Shown here in pieces: positions 56,424 through 64,000 of a stretch of 64,000 bases of DNA (positions are counted from its first letter, which is position 1; each line of letters begins with the position of its first letter). The stretch lies in the NCBI RefSeq assembly GCF_024385575.1, contig NZ_JANFMV010000001.1, positions 3,439,681 to 3,503,680 of the forward strand, in the 5' to 3' direction. Under the pieces are notes generated by a model. That model was given only the letters and a program-made list of their open reading frames with translations, was not told the DNA's origin and searched no databases. This DNA is from Rhizobium sp. NRK18. Lineage in GTDB: Bacteria > Pseudomonadota > Alphaproteobacteria > Rhizobiales > Rhizobiaceae. The translations under genes and the position numbers were made by a program.

Positions 56424-57788
56424 CTACTTTAGCAGCTGGTAGTTACATTCCGCCAGAGGCCGCAGCGGAAGCTTTCTGACGTATTCGAAGCAGGAGTCGC
56501 CGCTGGCGGCACCGGTGTTGATGGTCACCACCGGCGTCGGCTTGGGGTGATGCTTCCAGTGGTGGCGGTGGTGCTTCTTGTGGTGGCGGTGCTCGTGAGG
56601 CGACTTCATCATGTGATGCTTCTTGTGGCCGTGATGGGCCTTCTCATGATGATTCCGCTTGCCTTCGACCTTGTGGAACCGCTTGTGGTGAGGACGTTCC
56701 TTCATCTCCGGCTTCTTGTTCCAGTCCTTGCCGGGGAACATCGGCTTGATGTCGTCCCACTTGCGCGGTCCGGACCACTTGACCGGGCGATTGCCGGGCT
56801 TCTTGAAGTCGTTGCCCTTCTTTCCGTCGCGATGGCCGATCATCGGCTTCGGGCCATCCTTGCGCCCGCCCCAATCGCCGCCGCGATGACGAGGTTCATT
56901 GCTGGTGAACATCGGCTTCGGGCCTGAGGGGCCACGGAAGTCCTTGTCACCACGCTTGTCGTCTTCGCGATGACCGAACATCGGCTGCGGACCAGACTTG
57001 CCGTCGAACCCGCCGCGCCTGCCGTTCGACTTGTTGTCGTCACGGCCACTCATCATCGGCTTCTGACCACGCGGGCCGCCAAAGCCCTTGTTGTCGTCCG
57101 ACTTGTTGTCGTCACGACCGCCGAACATCGGCTGCGGACCGTTCGGAGCGCCGAAGCCCTTGCCGTTGCCCGGTTTGTTGTCGTCCTTGCCACCAAACAT
57201 CGGGGACGGACCGGACTGCGGCTGTTCGCCGTTGTTCTGCTGACCGTTCCGCCCGCCACCGGACGGGGTCTGACCGTTGCTCTGCTGGCCGTTCCGTCCG
57301 CCGCCCGACGGCGACTGGCCGTTGTTCGGCTGACCACCGGACGGCGGCTGGCCGTTATTCTGCTGCTGGCCGCCGTCCTGCTGACCATTCCGACCGCCAC
57401 CCGACGGAGTCTGGCCGTTGTTCGGCTGACCGCCAGACGGCTGCTGCTGACCGCCGCTCTGCTGCTGGCCGCCGTCCTGCTGACCATTCCGACCGCCACC
57501 CGACGGCGTCTGGCCGTTGTTCGACTGACCGCCAGACGGCTGCTGACCGCCGCTCTGCTGCTGGCCGCCGTCCTGCTGACCGTTCCGTCCGCCACCCGAC
57601 TGCTGCTGACCGTTGTTCTGCTGCTGGCCGCTGCGTCCGGCAGCATACGCGGCCGACGAATAGAACGCCGGGATAGTACTGGCGGTGGCAAAGACGAAAG
57701 CAGCCACAAAGGCTGCCACATTTATTTTCCTGCCTGAAGTACATTCTTTACTTGGGGAATTGACAGCCCCAGAGACAATCGTACCCAT
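56424..57788 (-). CDS. Secreted low-complexity repeat protein (Gln/Gly-rich, His-rich C-terminus)
   Basis: The 454-residue protein starts at the ATG at 57786-57788 after AGGAG. A signal peptide (residues ~22-50) ends near AAYAAG. Residues ~52-190 hold a Gln/Gly/Asn tract with four copies of NGQ(T/S)PSGGGRNGQQ. Next come six copies of a GPxPMFGxRDDxK unit. Residues ~370-430 are a His/Lys-rich, metal-binding-like stretch. It ends in a folded tail with two cysteines (GDSCFEYVRKL and AECNYQLLK). I know no named family. The Gln/Asn and His content suggest an assembly-prone, metal-binding envelope or matrix protein. Two CtrA boxes lie upstream. Confidence 0.8.
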   Translation of the reverse strand: MGTIVSGAVNSPSKECTSGRKINVAAFVAAFVFATASTIPAFYSSAAYAAGRSGQQQNNGQQQSGGGRNGQQDGGQQQSGGQQPSGGQSNNGQTPSGGGRNGQQDGGQQQSGGQQQPSGGQPNNGQTPSGGGRNGQQDGGQQQNNGQPPSGGQPNNGQSPSGGGRNGQQSNGQTPSGGGRNGQQNNGEQPQSGPSPMFGGKDDNKPGNGKGFGAPNGPQPMFGGRDDNKSDDNKGFGGPRGQKPMMSGRDDNKSNGRRGGFDGKSGPQPMFGHREDDKRGDKDFRGPSGPKPMFTSNEPRHRGGDWGGRKDGPKPMIGHRDGKKGNDFKKPGNRPVKWSGPRKWDDIKPMFPGKDWNKKPEMKERPHHKRFHKVEGKRNHHEKAHHGHKKHHMMKSPHEHRHHKKHHRHHWKHHPKPTPVVTINTGAASGDSCFEYVRKLPLRPLAECNYQLLK

Positions 57789-57874
57789 GAATTTCACTCC
57801 TACGCGAGACAAAGTCCGGAGTTATTCCGGCAGCGAAGTGTTATCCACAGTTATTTTTAAGCGCAATCTAAAGT

Positions 57875-57942
57875 TTAACACATGGTTAACCCTGAAAATG
57901 CGGGAGTCTCGCCATATATACATAATTTTAATATAATTTTAA
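57875..57942 (-). promoter_or_regulatory. Two CtrA boxes (TTAA-N7-TTAA) upstream of the repeat protein
   Basis: Exact TTAA-N7-TTAA motifs occur at 57875-57889 and 57928-57942, 87 and 140 bp upstream of the start, with a GAGTC (GANTC) methylation site between them at 57904-57908. The nearer box could overlap the -35 of a promoter whose -10 is AATAAC on the minus strand. The region is AT-rich, which raises chance matches. Confidence 0.55.
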
Positions 57943-57957
57943 CGAAATTTTTCCAAT

Positions 57958-58384
57958 TAATACTTGACAAGAAAAAGCCTGGCGCGACTGTGCCGATCTA
58001 AAACGGCAGCGCCTGGCGGTTGTGGGAATTCTCGGATTTCAGGTGGGAGACGGCAGCACGGCTTGAGCAGACGTCTGCTGCTTCAGGGGGAAAACTTGCC
58101 CTGAGTGCATATCGTCGGCGTCTGCGGCGCGGCGATGAACGGCGGCACCGCCCAGAACTCTAACTTTTTGGATTGTTGAGGTTTTCGCCTTGGAACCGAT
58201 AGACGAACTTCGCCTGGGGGCGTGCTACGAAGCTTCTTAAAAGCGCAACGCGTCGGAATTGTCCGCTCAGGCGGTCAATTCAAGTGGAGTGGCCAACGAC
58301 GGCAAACTTCGCCGCCAGCGGCCATGTCCGACACCATGGAAGGCAGACAATCGAAATCGTCTGCCATCGCCTGACGGACCGGGA
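57958..58384. other. Noncoding 427-bp stretch with hairpins, possible structured RNA
   Basis: No convincing gene lies here, between the repeat protein promoter and the 3' end of pyrC. It includes a perfect 14-bp palindrome AGCAGACGTCTGCT (58066-58079), a nearby CAGGG/CCCTG hairpin (about 58083-58103) and other short stems. I cannot tell whether it encodes an RNA. Confidence 0.4.
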
Positions 58385-59425
58385 TTACCGTTCGACATCC
58401 CAATGCAGCGGGAACATCGGATCGAAGACGGTCACAGGCCCGGCGCCGGTCTCGATCTTTTGCGGAAATGTCACGGGAGCGTCGCGCTTGACCAACGTCA
58501 TCGTCTCCGTATTCGGCTCAAGGCCATACCAGGCGGGACCGTTCAGCGAGGCGAAGGCCTCGAGCTTGTCGAGCGCGTTCTCCTGTTCGAAGACATGGGC
58601 AAGGCAGCTCATCGTGTTGATGGAGGTGTAGATGCCGGCGCAGCCGCAGGCGCATTCCTTCAGCGGATCGACATGCGGGGCGGAGTCGGTGCCGAGGAAG
58701 AAGCGCGGGTCGCCGGAAACGGCAGCCGCCCGCAGAGCCAAACGGTGGCTCTCGCGCTTGGCAACCGGCAGGCAATAATAGTGCGGCTTGATACCGCCAA
58801 CCAGGATGGCGTTGCGGTTGATGATCAGGTGATGGGTGGTAAGTGTACCGGCGAGATTGCCGGCCGACGACTTGATGTAGTCGATCCCGTCCTTGGTGGT
58901 CACATGCTCCATCGTCACCTTGAGCTCCGGCACGCGGCGGCGCAGCGGCTCGAGGACGGTCTCGATGAAGACGGCCTCGCGATCGAAGATGTCGACCTCC
59001 GGCGTCGTGACTTCGCCGTGAACGCAGAGCGGCAGACCGATCTTCGCCATGCGCTCCAGCACCGGCATGACCTTGTCGAAATCGCGCACGCCGCCATGGG
59101 AGTTGGTCGTGGCACCGGCCGGGTAGAGCTTGACGGCGTTGATCAGCCCGCTCTTCTTGCCTTCTTCCACGTCGTCCGCATCCGTTCCTTCCGTCAGGTA
59201 GAGGGTCATCAGCGGCGAGAAGCGGTCACCGGCCGGGATGGCGTCGACGATCCGCTTCTTGTAGGCGATCGCATCGGCGGTGGTGACGACCGGCGGCACG
59301 AGATTGGGCATGATGATGGCGCGGGCAAAATCGCGGCTGGTGTCGCCGACAACGCCTTTCAACATCTCGCCGTCGCGCAGGTGCAGGTGCCAGTCGTCGG
59401 GGCGGCGGATGGTGAGGCTTCGCAT
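58385..59425 (-). CDS. pyrC: Dihydroorotase (class II, homodimeric type)
   Basis: PyrC closes carbamoyl aspartate to dihydroorotate, the third step of UMP synthesis. The 346-residue zinc amidohydrolase has the metal-binding DWHLHLRDG, the carboxylated-lysine strand [17 protein letters not shown] (in LCVHGEVTT), the THHL motif and the catalytic Asp in [11 protein letters not shown] start it at Met4 of the longest frame (ATG 59423-59425, [13 protein letters not shown]). An upstream phosphorelay operon ends 81 bp away on the same strand. Confidence 0.96.
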   Translation of the reverse strand: MRSLTIRRPDDWHLHLRDGEMLKGVVGDTSRDFARAIIMPNLVPPVVTTADAIAYKKRIVDAIPAGDRFSPLMTLYLTEGTDADDVEEGKKSGLINAVKLYPAGATTNSHGGVRDFDKVMPVLERMAKIGLPLCVHGEVTTPEVDIFDREAVFIETVLEPLRRRVPELKVTMEHVTTKDGIDYIKSSAGNLAGTLTTHHLIINRNAILVGGIKPHYYCLPVAKRESHRLALRAAAVSGDPRFFLGTDSAPHVDPLKECACGCAGIYTSINTMSCLAHVFEQENALDKLEAFASLNGPAWYGLEPNTETMTLVKRDAPVTFPQKIETGAGPVTVFDPMFPLHWDVER

Positions 59426-59505
59426 GATCGGCAATCTCCGGCTGATGTCACTGTCAGTCGGGCCATACCATTTTCAGGCGCCGGAAAACAATCCGGAACT
59501 GATCG

Positions 59506-60585
59506 TCAGATGGCTTCGCGGTATTTCTCGGCCAGCGTCAGCTCCTTTTCCTGCAGCGCCTTGTCCTCGTCCCTGATCGCCCGGATCTTCGGCAGCGCAC
59601 GCTCGAAGGCGGCGACGCATGCGGGATCGAACTGCGAGCCGGCACGCGCCAGAATATGAGCGACGGTTCGATCGAAGGGCCAGGCCGACTTGTACGGCCG
59701 TTCGGACGTCAGGGCGTCGAAATTGTCGGCAATACAGACGATTCGACCGGCAAGCGGAATGTCTTCTCCCGCGACACGGTTGGGATAACCCTGCCCGTCC
59801 CAGCGTTCGTGGTGGCTCGCGGCGATTTCGGCGGCCAGTTGCAGCAGCGAGGAATGGGAGCGGCCGAGGATGTCGCTTCCGACCAGGGCGTGGCATTGCA
59901 TCTGCCGATATTCGGCCTCGGTCAGCTTGCCCTGTTTCAACAGAACCGTATCGGGAATGGCGACCTTGCCGATATCGTGCATGGGTGCAGCGAGCCTGAT
60001 GTCGCGGCAAAGCTCGTCCGGCAGGCCGAGCTCCCTGGCGATCGCTTCGGCATACGAGGCGACACGCAGCGTGTGGTGGGCCGTATCCGGGTCCTTGTAT
60101 CCGGCGGCCAGCGTCAGCCGATGGATGATTTCCTCCTCGCGCTCGCGCAGCTCCTTTACGGTCTTCTCGACCTCGGTGCGCAGCCATTCGGCGCGCTTCT
60201 GAAGCTCGCTGCGGGCGCGGGCGAGATTGACGATGTTGTGGACACGGGCGTTAAATTCGAGCGGATTGACCGGCTTCATCAGGAAGTCGATCGCGCCGGC
60301 GTTCAGTGCCTCCATGCGCGTCGCCTGGTCGGTATCGGCGGTCACGAAGACCACCGGCATCTGAGCGTATTTTTCGAACCGGATGATTTCGGTATAGAGT
60401 TCGACGCCGTTATAGGTCGGCATCTGGTAGTCGAGGATCGCCAGATCGAGGTCGATGTCGGGAAGCGCACCGAGGGCTTCGTCCGGCGTCGAGAATGCCA
60501 CGATCTCACACCCTTCGATCTTGCCGGCAAGATGGACGAGAAGCTTGAGGCTGGTCTTGTTGTCGTCGACGATGAGAATGCGCAT
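59506..60585 (-). CDS. Response regulator with HD-GYP c-di-GMP phosphodiesterase domain
   Basis: The 359-residue protein has a receiver domain (1-~120: LIVDDNKTS, phospho-Asp in LAILDYQMP, VTADTD, LMKPVNP) followed by a coiled linker (~125-165) and an HD-GYP domain: HTLRVASYAEAIARELG, the HD pair in AAPMHDIGKVAIPD, and HHERWDGQGYP. All metal-ligand motifs and GYP are present, so it should hydrolyse c-di-GMP when phosphorylated or dephosphorylated. It is the last gene of the operon, 31 bp after the hybrid kinase. Confidence 0.95.
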   Translation of the reverse strand: MRILIVDDNKTSLKLLVHLAGKIEGCEIVAFSTPDEALGALPDIDLDLAILDYQMPTYNGVELYTEIIRFEKYAQMPVVFVTADTDQATRMEALNAGAIDFLMKPVNPLEFNARVHNIVNLARARSELQKRAEWLRTEVEKTVKELREREEEIIHRLTLAAGYKDPDTAHHTLRVASYAEAIARELGLPDELCRDIRLAAPMHDIGKVAIPDTVLLKQGKLTEAEYRQMQCHALVGSDILGRSHSSLLQLAAEIAASHHERWDGQGYPNRVAGEDIPLAGRIVCIADNFDALTSERPYKSAWPFDRTVAHILARAGSQFDPACVAAFERALPKIRAIRDEDKALQEKELTLAEKYREAI

Positions 60586-60616
60586 GGGTTTGTTGCCTCC
60601 CTTGTGATGTCTTTGT

Positions 60617-62878
60617 TCAGGCGGCCTGATCCGGCCGATGGGCCTCGATCTTTTCCGCCAGATATTCGATGTCGGCGATCGCCGGCGTCTTGCCGCGAAG
60701 CTGCTCGGCCATGCCGGCGACGCCGTTGAAGCCCAGATTGGCGGCCATGCCCTTCAAGGTGTGCAGCGCCTTGTCGATGCCGCTCGGATCGCCTGTGGCC
60801 AGTGCCACGTGGAGTTCGTCGAGAAGCGCGGCGGCATCGGTGAAATAGGAGTCCAGAAGCTCTTCGAAGATTTCCTCGCCAAGCGCCTCCGTCAGTTCCT
60901 GGCGGCGGGCGCGATCGAACTCCTCTGACGAGATCGGTTCGCGCAAGGCGGTATCCGACGAGGCCGACTGGTCCAGATCCTGGGCATGATCCGCCGCGGA
61001 TGTCGCCGTCCCTTCGGACGTGACTGGGACCGAGGCATGGGCGGCGAGAACGGCACGCAGGCGATCGAGGGAAATCGGCTTCGACTCGAAGCCCTGCATC
61101 CCGGCCTGGCGACACTGTTGCCTGTCATCGTCCGAGGCATTCGCAGTCATGGCGACGATCGGCGTTTCTGCGTTCAATCCGCTGCCCTTGCGGATCTCGA
61201 TCGTCGCCTGAATGCCATCCATCACGGGCATCTGCATATCCATGAGGATGATATCGAAGCTTGACGAGGTCGCCATGCTGACCGCCTCGGCGCCATTCGC
61301 CGCAATGACGACGTCCTGCCCAAGGCGGTCGAGGAAGCGCATGGCGACCTGCTGGTTGACGCGATTGTCCTCGACGAGCAGGACGCGGTGTCGGGCAAGC
61401 GGACCCTGTGGCCGTTCGGCGCGCTTGCCGCAGCAGGATTCGGCCGCCTCGACGCGAGTTACCGGCAATTCGAACCAGAACGTCGATCCCTCGCCGATCC
61501 GGCTTTCGACACCGAGTTCGCCGCCCATCCGCTCGACGATCTGCTTGCAGATGGTCAGGCCCAGCCCGGTTCCGCCATAGCGACGGCTGATCGAGGCATC
61601 GACCTGAGAGAACGGCTTGAAGAGCTTCTTCTTGCCTTCCTCGTTGATGCCAATGCCGGTATCGGTGATCTCGAACCGCAAGCGCAGATCCTTGTCCTTG
61701 CCGGATTCCCGCACCTTCAAGGTAATTTGCCCGTTCTCAGTGAACTTGGCGGCGTTGCTCATCAGGTTGAGCAGTACCTGGCGCAACCGGGTGGGATCGC
61801 TGGCGACGCACGGCACCTCCAGGGCGTCGGGGATGTCCAGGATCAGCCGATTGTGCCGCTGCGTAGCCCGGCCCGCCACGATCTTGACAACGGTTTCCGA
61901 GAGTTCACGCACGTCGACGGGGCGCTCCTCCACATCCAGGTTGCCGTGCTCGATCTTGGAAAAGTCGAGGATCTCGTTGATGATTTCGAGCAGAGCTTCA
62001 CCGGACGAGCGGATGACGCCGACATTGGCGGCCGCCGGCTTCGGCAGGTCGGACATTTCCAGCAGTTCGGCCATCCCGAGGATCGCGTTCAGCGGCGTGC
62101 GGATCTCATGGCTCATCGTCGCCATGAACTGCGATTTGGCCCGGTTGCCGGCATCGGCCGCCTCATAGGCGGTGCCCAGCTCGTCTGCCATATGCTCGAG
62201 CTTCAGACCGGCGGCGCGAACGGACTTGAGCTGGCGACGCAGCATGACGATCAGCAGGCCGACCGACAGGAACAGCAGCCCGAGCATGATCGCAGAAGTG
62301 CGCTCGAGCCTGAAGACCTCATCGCGGCTCTCCGCCCGCACCTCGCTGAGGCGTGAGTTGACATAAAGCAGCAGCTTTTCGGTAGATTGGGTCAAAGTCG
62401 CAATGGAACCGGATAGCTCAGCGAGTTCCTCGACTGTCGGATATATCTTCTGATTGATCTTGTCGAAGAACGGCTCACTGGAGAATATGATATCTTCAGC
62501 CTGACCGACTCTATCGGCAAAATTCCGATCATCCGTGAAGAACTTCTCGAAGCGGGTCTCTGTGATCAGCTTTATCCGGGAATAGAGGATATCATAGCGC
62601 AGGGACATGTTCTTGTAGTTTTCGGCCGTCTGCAGCTCCGGCGAGTGTAGCATGCCGTCGACGGCAAACCCGAGCGTCCTGGCTTCCCGATCCAGTTGAT
62701 AGATCGACCACTGGGTGTTTTCGCGAATGCCGTCCTGGAGCGACGTATAGCGGGATGAAATATCGGAATAGAGAAACGCCAGGACGGCCAGAAGCATGAC
62801 GGAAAAGATCTGCAGGACCGCAGTGGACTTTCCCGCCCGGCGAATAGCCTCGCTGCTGGTCTTGTCCCGGTGTTTCAC
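60617..62878 (-). CDS. Hybrid sensor histidine kinase with receiver and HPt domains
   Basis: The 753-residue kinase starts at the GTG at 62876-62878 ([11 protein letters not shown]). TM1 is residues ~21-37, a periplasmic helical sensor domain spans ~38-194, and TM2 is ~195-214. The HisKA box has His257 in [18 protein letters not shown]; the HATPase domain has [32 protein letters not shown] and [26 protein letters not shown] receiver follows (~515-630, phospho-Asp in [13 protein letters not shown]), then an HPt domain (~690-745, His in [12 protein letters not shown]). The start overlaps the stop of the periplasmic-protein gene by 4 bp. Confidence 0.96.
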   Translation of the reverse strand: MKHRDKTSSEAIRRAGKSTAVLQIFSVMLLAVLAFLYSDISSRYTSLQDGIRENTQWSIYQLDREARTLGFAVDGMLHSPELQTAENYKNMSLRYDILYSRIKLITETRFEKFFTDDRNFADRVGQAEDIIFSSEPFFDKINQKIYPTVEELAELSGSIATLTQSTEKLLLYVNSRLSEVRAESRDEVFRLERTSAIMLGLLFLSVGLLIVMLRRQLKSVRAAGLKLEHMADELGTAYEAADAGNRAKSQFMATMSHEIRTPLNAILGMAELLEMSDLPKPAAANVGVIRSSGEALLEIINEILDFSKIEHGNLDVEERPVDVRELSETVVKIVAGRATQRHNRLILDIPDALEVPCVASDPTRLRQVLLNLMSNAAKFTENGQITLKVRESGKDKDLRLRFEITDTGIGINEEGKKKLFKPFSQVDASISRRYGGTGLGLTICKQIVERMGGELGVESRIGEGSTFWFELPVTRVEAAESCCGKRAERPQGPLARHRVLLVEDNRVNQQVAMRFLDRLGQDVVIAANGAEAVSMATSSSFDIILMDMQMPVMDGIQATIEIRKGSGLNAETPIVAMTANASDDDRQQCRQAGMQGFESKPISLDRLRAVLAAHASVPVTSEGTATSAADHAQDLDQSASSDTALREPISSEEFDRARRQELTEALGEEIFEELLDSYFTDAAALLDELHVALATGDPSGIDKALHTLKGMAANLGFNGVAGMAEQLRGKTPAIADIEYLAEKIEAHRPDQAA

Positions 62879-63369
62879 TCGACGACCTCGATTTCCTTGA
62901 TCTGCCAGACCGAGCGGCTGAAATAGAGTTCGTTGTAGAGGTCCTTGTTCTCGTCAAAGGGATAGACCAGCATCAGCGGTCCCTTGTCGCGAACGGACAT
63001 GACCTCGCCATCCTGATGATCGGCGAGAATGGTGTCGAGTTTCGCATCCTCGGCCGGAACCTCTGCCGCGTAGTCGTTCAGAGCGCGGACCTTGAGCATG
63101 TGCCCTTTCGCGCCGGCAGCCTTCAGAACCTCGCGCAGCAGCGGGCCCGAGAACTCGACCTTGCCCTTCGTCCAGGGCGTTTCCATGTATGCCTTGCGGC
63201 CGGGTAGTGCTGCCAGCATGTCGCGATCGAAAGCAGCCGTGCCGTCGACATTGGCGTTGGCGATCGAACCCTTGACGACAAGGATCACGTCGCCCTTGGG
63301 GGCATCGAGCGCCCAGGCGGGAGCCGTCAGGCAGGCTGCAGCGAGAATTGCCGTGATGAACTTCTTCAT
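62875..63369 (-). CDS. Periplasmic sulfite-oxidase-fold (PruR-like, pterin-binding type) protein
   Basis: The 164-residue exported protein has a signal peptide (FITAILAAACLTAPAWA, cleavage before LDAPKG) and a compact oxidoreductase molybdopterin-binding (SUOX-fold) domain: FDRDMLAALPGRKAYMETPW, FSGPLLREVLKAAGAKG, VRALNDYAAEVP and DKGPLMLVYPFDENKDLYN...SRSVWQI. It lacks the cysteine that ligates molybdenum in real sulfite oxidases. This is the make-up of PruR, the periplasmic pterin receptor of Agrobacterium that controls c-di-GMP. The pterin role here is inference. Its stop overlaps the hybrid-kinase start by 4 bp. Confidence 0.83.
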   Translation of the reverse strand: MKKFITAILAAACLTAPAWALDAPKGDVILVVKGSIANANVDGTAAFDRDMLAALPGRKAYMETPWTKGKVEFSGPLLREVLKAAGAKGHMLKVRALNDYAAEVPAEDAKLDTILADHQDGEVMSVRDKGPLMLVYPFDENKDLYNELYFSRSVWQIKEIEVVE

Positions 63370-63400
63370 GTTTGACCTCTTGGATTTCGACAGATTGCCG

Positions 63401-63799
63401 TCAGGACGCCGCGCGCACGCCGGGCCCAAGCAAGGGAAGATGGAGATGGTTGAACAGCAGTTCGCGGAATGCGACGGCTTCCACCGGTTTCATGAGGAAA
63501 TCATTGACGCCGGCCTCGATAGCCTTTGCCTTCAGGTCCGGCCCGTGATCGGCCGTCACCATGACCACCGGCGTCTCTCTGTACCGGTCGATCATCCGGA
63601 TCGCCTTGACGAACTGGACGCCCGTCATCGTCGGCAACATCTGGTCGACGATGAGCAGGTCGAACAAGGTCTGATGGCACAGAGCCAGGGCCTTGACCGG
63701 ATCAGCCTCGACGCGGATCTCCTCCGCATCGATCTTCTTTGCGAGATGCTTGATGATCAGCGCATTGGTGGCGTTGTCTTCAACGATCAGAATTGCCAT
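63401..63799 (-). CDS. Single-domain response regulator (CheY-like)
   Basis: The 132-residue receiver starts at the ATG at 63797-63799 (MAILIVEDNATN); an ATG at 63811 adds four residues. It has the acidic pair in VEDNAT, phospho-Asp in LLIVDQMLPTMTG, the Thr in MVTADHG and the lysine in FLMKPVEAV. It has no output domain, so it likely passes phosphate within the relay or binds another protein. It is the first gene of the operon; the SUOX-fold gene begins 31 bp after it. The tail ends in a basic-hydrophobic stretch. Confidence 0.93.
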   Translation of the reverse strand: MAILIVEDNATNALIIKHLAKKIDAEEIRVEADPVKALALCHQTLFDLLIVDQMLPTMTGVQFVKAIRMIDRYRETPVVMVTADHGPDLKAKAIEAGVNDFLMKPVEAVAFRELLFNHLHLPLLGPGVRAAS

Positions 63800-64000
63800 G
63801 TCATTCCCCATGTGGTCCGCGGCGACCGGCGCCGGGACAAGAGCTGCACGAACGTCCGACGCGGCGGGCTGGGGCGAACCGGCCGGCGACTATGCTCGAT
63901 GCATTGATTTTCAGAGAGACAACGCCGGGCTTTCCGGCTCAGTGCGGGGGCTTCATGCCGACCCAAAATGGGCTTCGCTCTGGCTTATACGCTCTTTCTA
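63800..64000. other. Upstream region of the phosphorelay operon; no gene seen
   Basis: These 201 bases to the window edge should contain the promoter of the minus-strand relay operon. Short open stretches at the edge on the minus strand (ending at 63953 and 63939) are too short to judge. I see no clear promoter, operator or RNA. Confidence 0.5.

Noticed and set aside
57190-57620. CRISPR-like or tandem-repeat array
   Set aside because: The repeats are in frame within a coding region and encode the Gln/Gly-rich protein; they lack uniform spacers.
63939-64000. C-terminal end of another gene at the window edge
   Set aside because: Only about 20 codons or fewer are visible before a stop and no motif can be recognised.

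Overview
The window looks like a chromosomal segment of an alphaproteobacterium of the Rhizobiaceae (Rhizobium/Agrobacterium/Ensifer/Shinella group). The evidence is high GC, a gcrA gene with CcrM (GANTC) and CtrA (TTAA-N7-TTAA) sites in its promoter, a SAM-II riboswitch before metZ, the phoR-pstSCAB-phoU-phoB order, an ApaG gene, a PccR/PccB/PccA/methylmalonyl-CoA mutase propionate locus, and RIME-like palindromic repeats. I see no prophage, transposase, integrase or CRISPR array. Almost all of it is core or near-core genome.

Layout. 1-7.5 kb: end of a TPR-methyltransferase-like gene, a small membrane protein, a CAP lipoprotein, a MATE transporter, pyrD with a DUF952 gene, an S24/LexA-like regulator, an SNase-like exported protein, a TerB-like protein and a solute-binding protein. 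7.5-12 kb: a membrane GT2 glycosyltransferase whose N-terminus resembles the c-di-GMP-binding MshEN fold, a UDP-glucuronate decarboxylase-like enzyme, tRNA-Gly(CCC) and a two-domain dCTP deaminase. 12-20 kb: SAM-II riboswitch and metZ, a CDP-alcohol phosphotransferase, apaG, an iron-uptake pair (FTR1 permease plus cupredoxin), hslO, argF, argD, and divergent gcrA. 20-28 kb: the phosphate regulon (phoB, phoU, pstBACS, phoR) with a three-repeat PHO box, followed by divergent polyphosphate kinase ppk2. 28-36.8 kb: a bitopic membrane protein, a nitronate monooxygenase-like oxidoreductase, tRNA-Thr(CGT), a lower-GC stretch, an HTH protein, an AbgB-like peptidase, a TadG/VWA protein and a Rieske oxygenase. 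37-50 kb: acyl-CoA ligase, pccR, pccB, a DUF4160/DUF2442 pair, yghU, pccA, methylmalonyl-CoA mutase and pgi. 50-58 kb: phaZ, GST, a DUF2975/HTH pair, fructokinase, pyrE, two small membrane genes, and a secreted Gln/Gly- and His-rich repeat protein with two CtrA-like boxes upstream. 58-64 kb: pyrC and a four-gene phosphorelay.

How it fits together. Carbon and storage metabolism are linked: acyl-CoA ligase, PccBA and the mutase feed succinyl-CoA, PhaZ mobilises polyhydroxybutyrate, and PccR probably controls the propionate branch. The pho/pst/ppk2 cluster manages phosphate and polyphosphate. Three pyrimidine genes (pyrD, pyrE, pyrC) are scattered. The most interesting unit is the last operon (59506-63799): a lone receiver, a periplasmic sulfite-oxidase-fold protein resembling the pterin-binding PruR, a hybrid histidine kinase whose start overlaps that gene by 4 bp, and an HD-GYP response regulator. 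It looks like a periplasmic-ligand-to-c-di-GMP relay. The second is the CtrA-box-associated low-complexity exported protein at 56424-57788.
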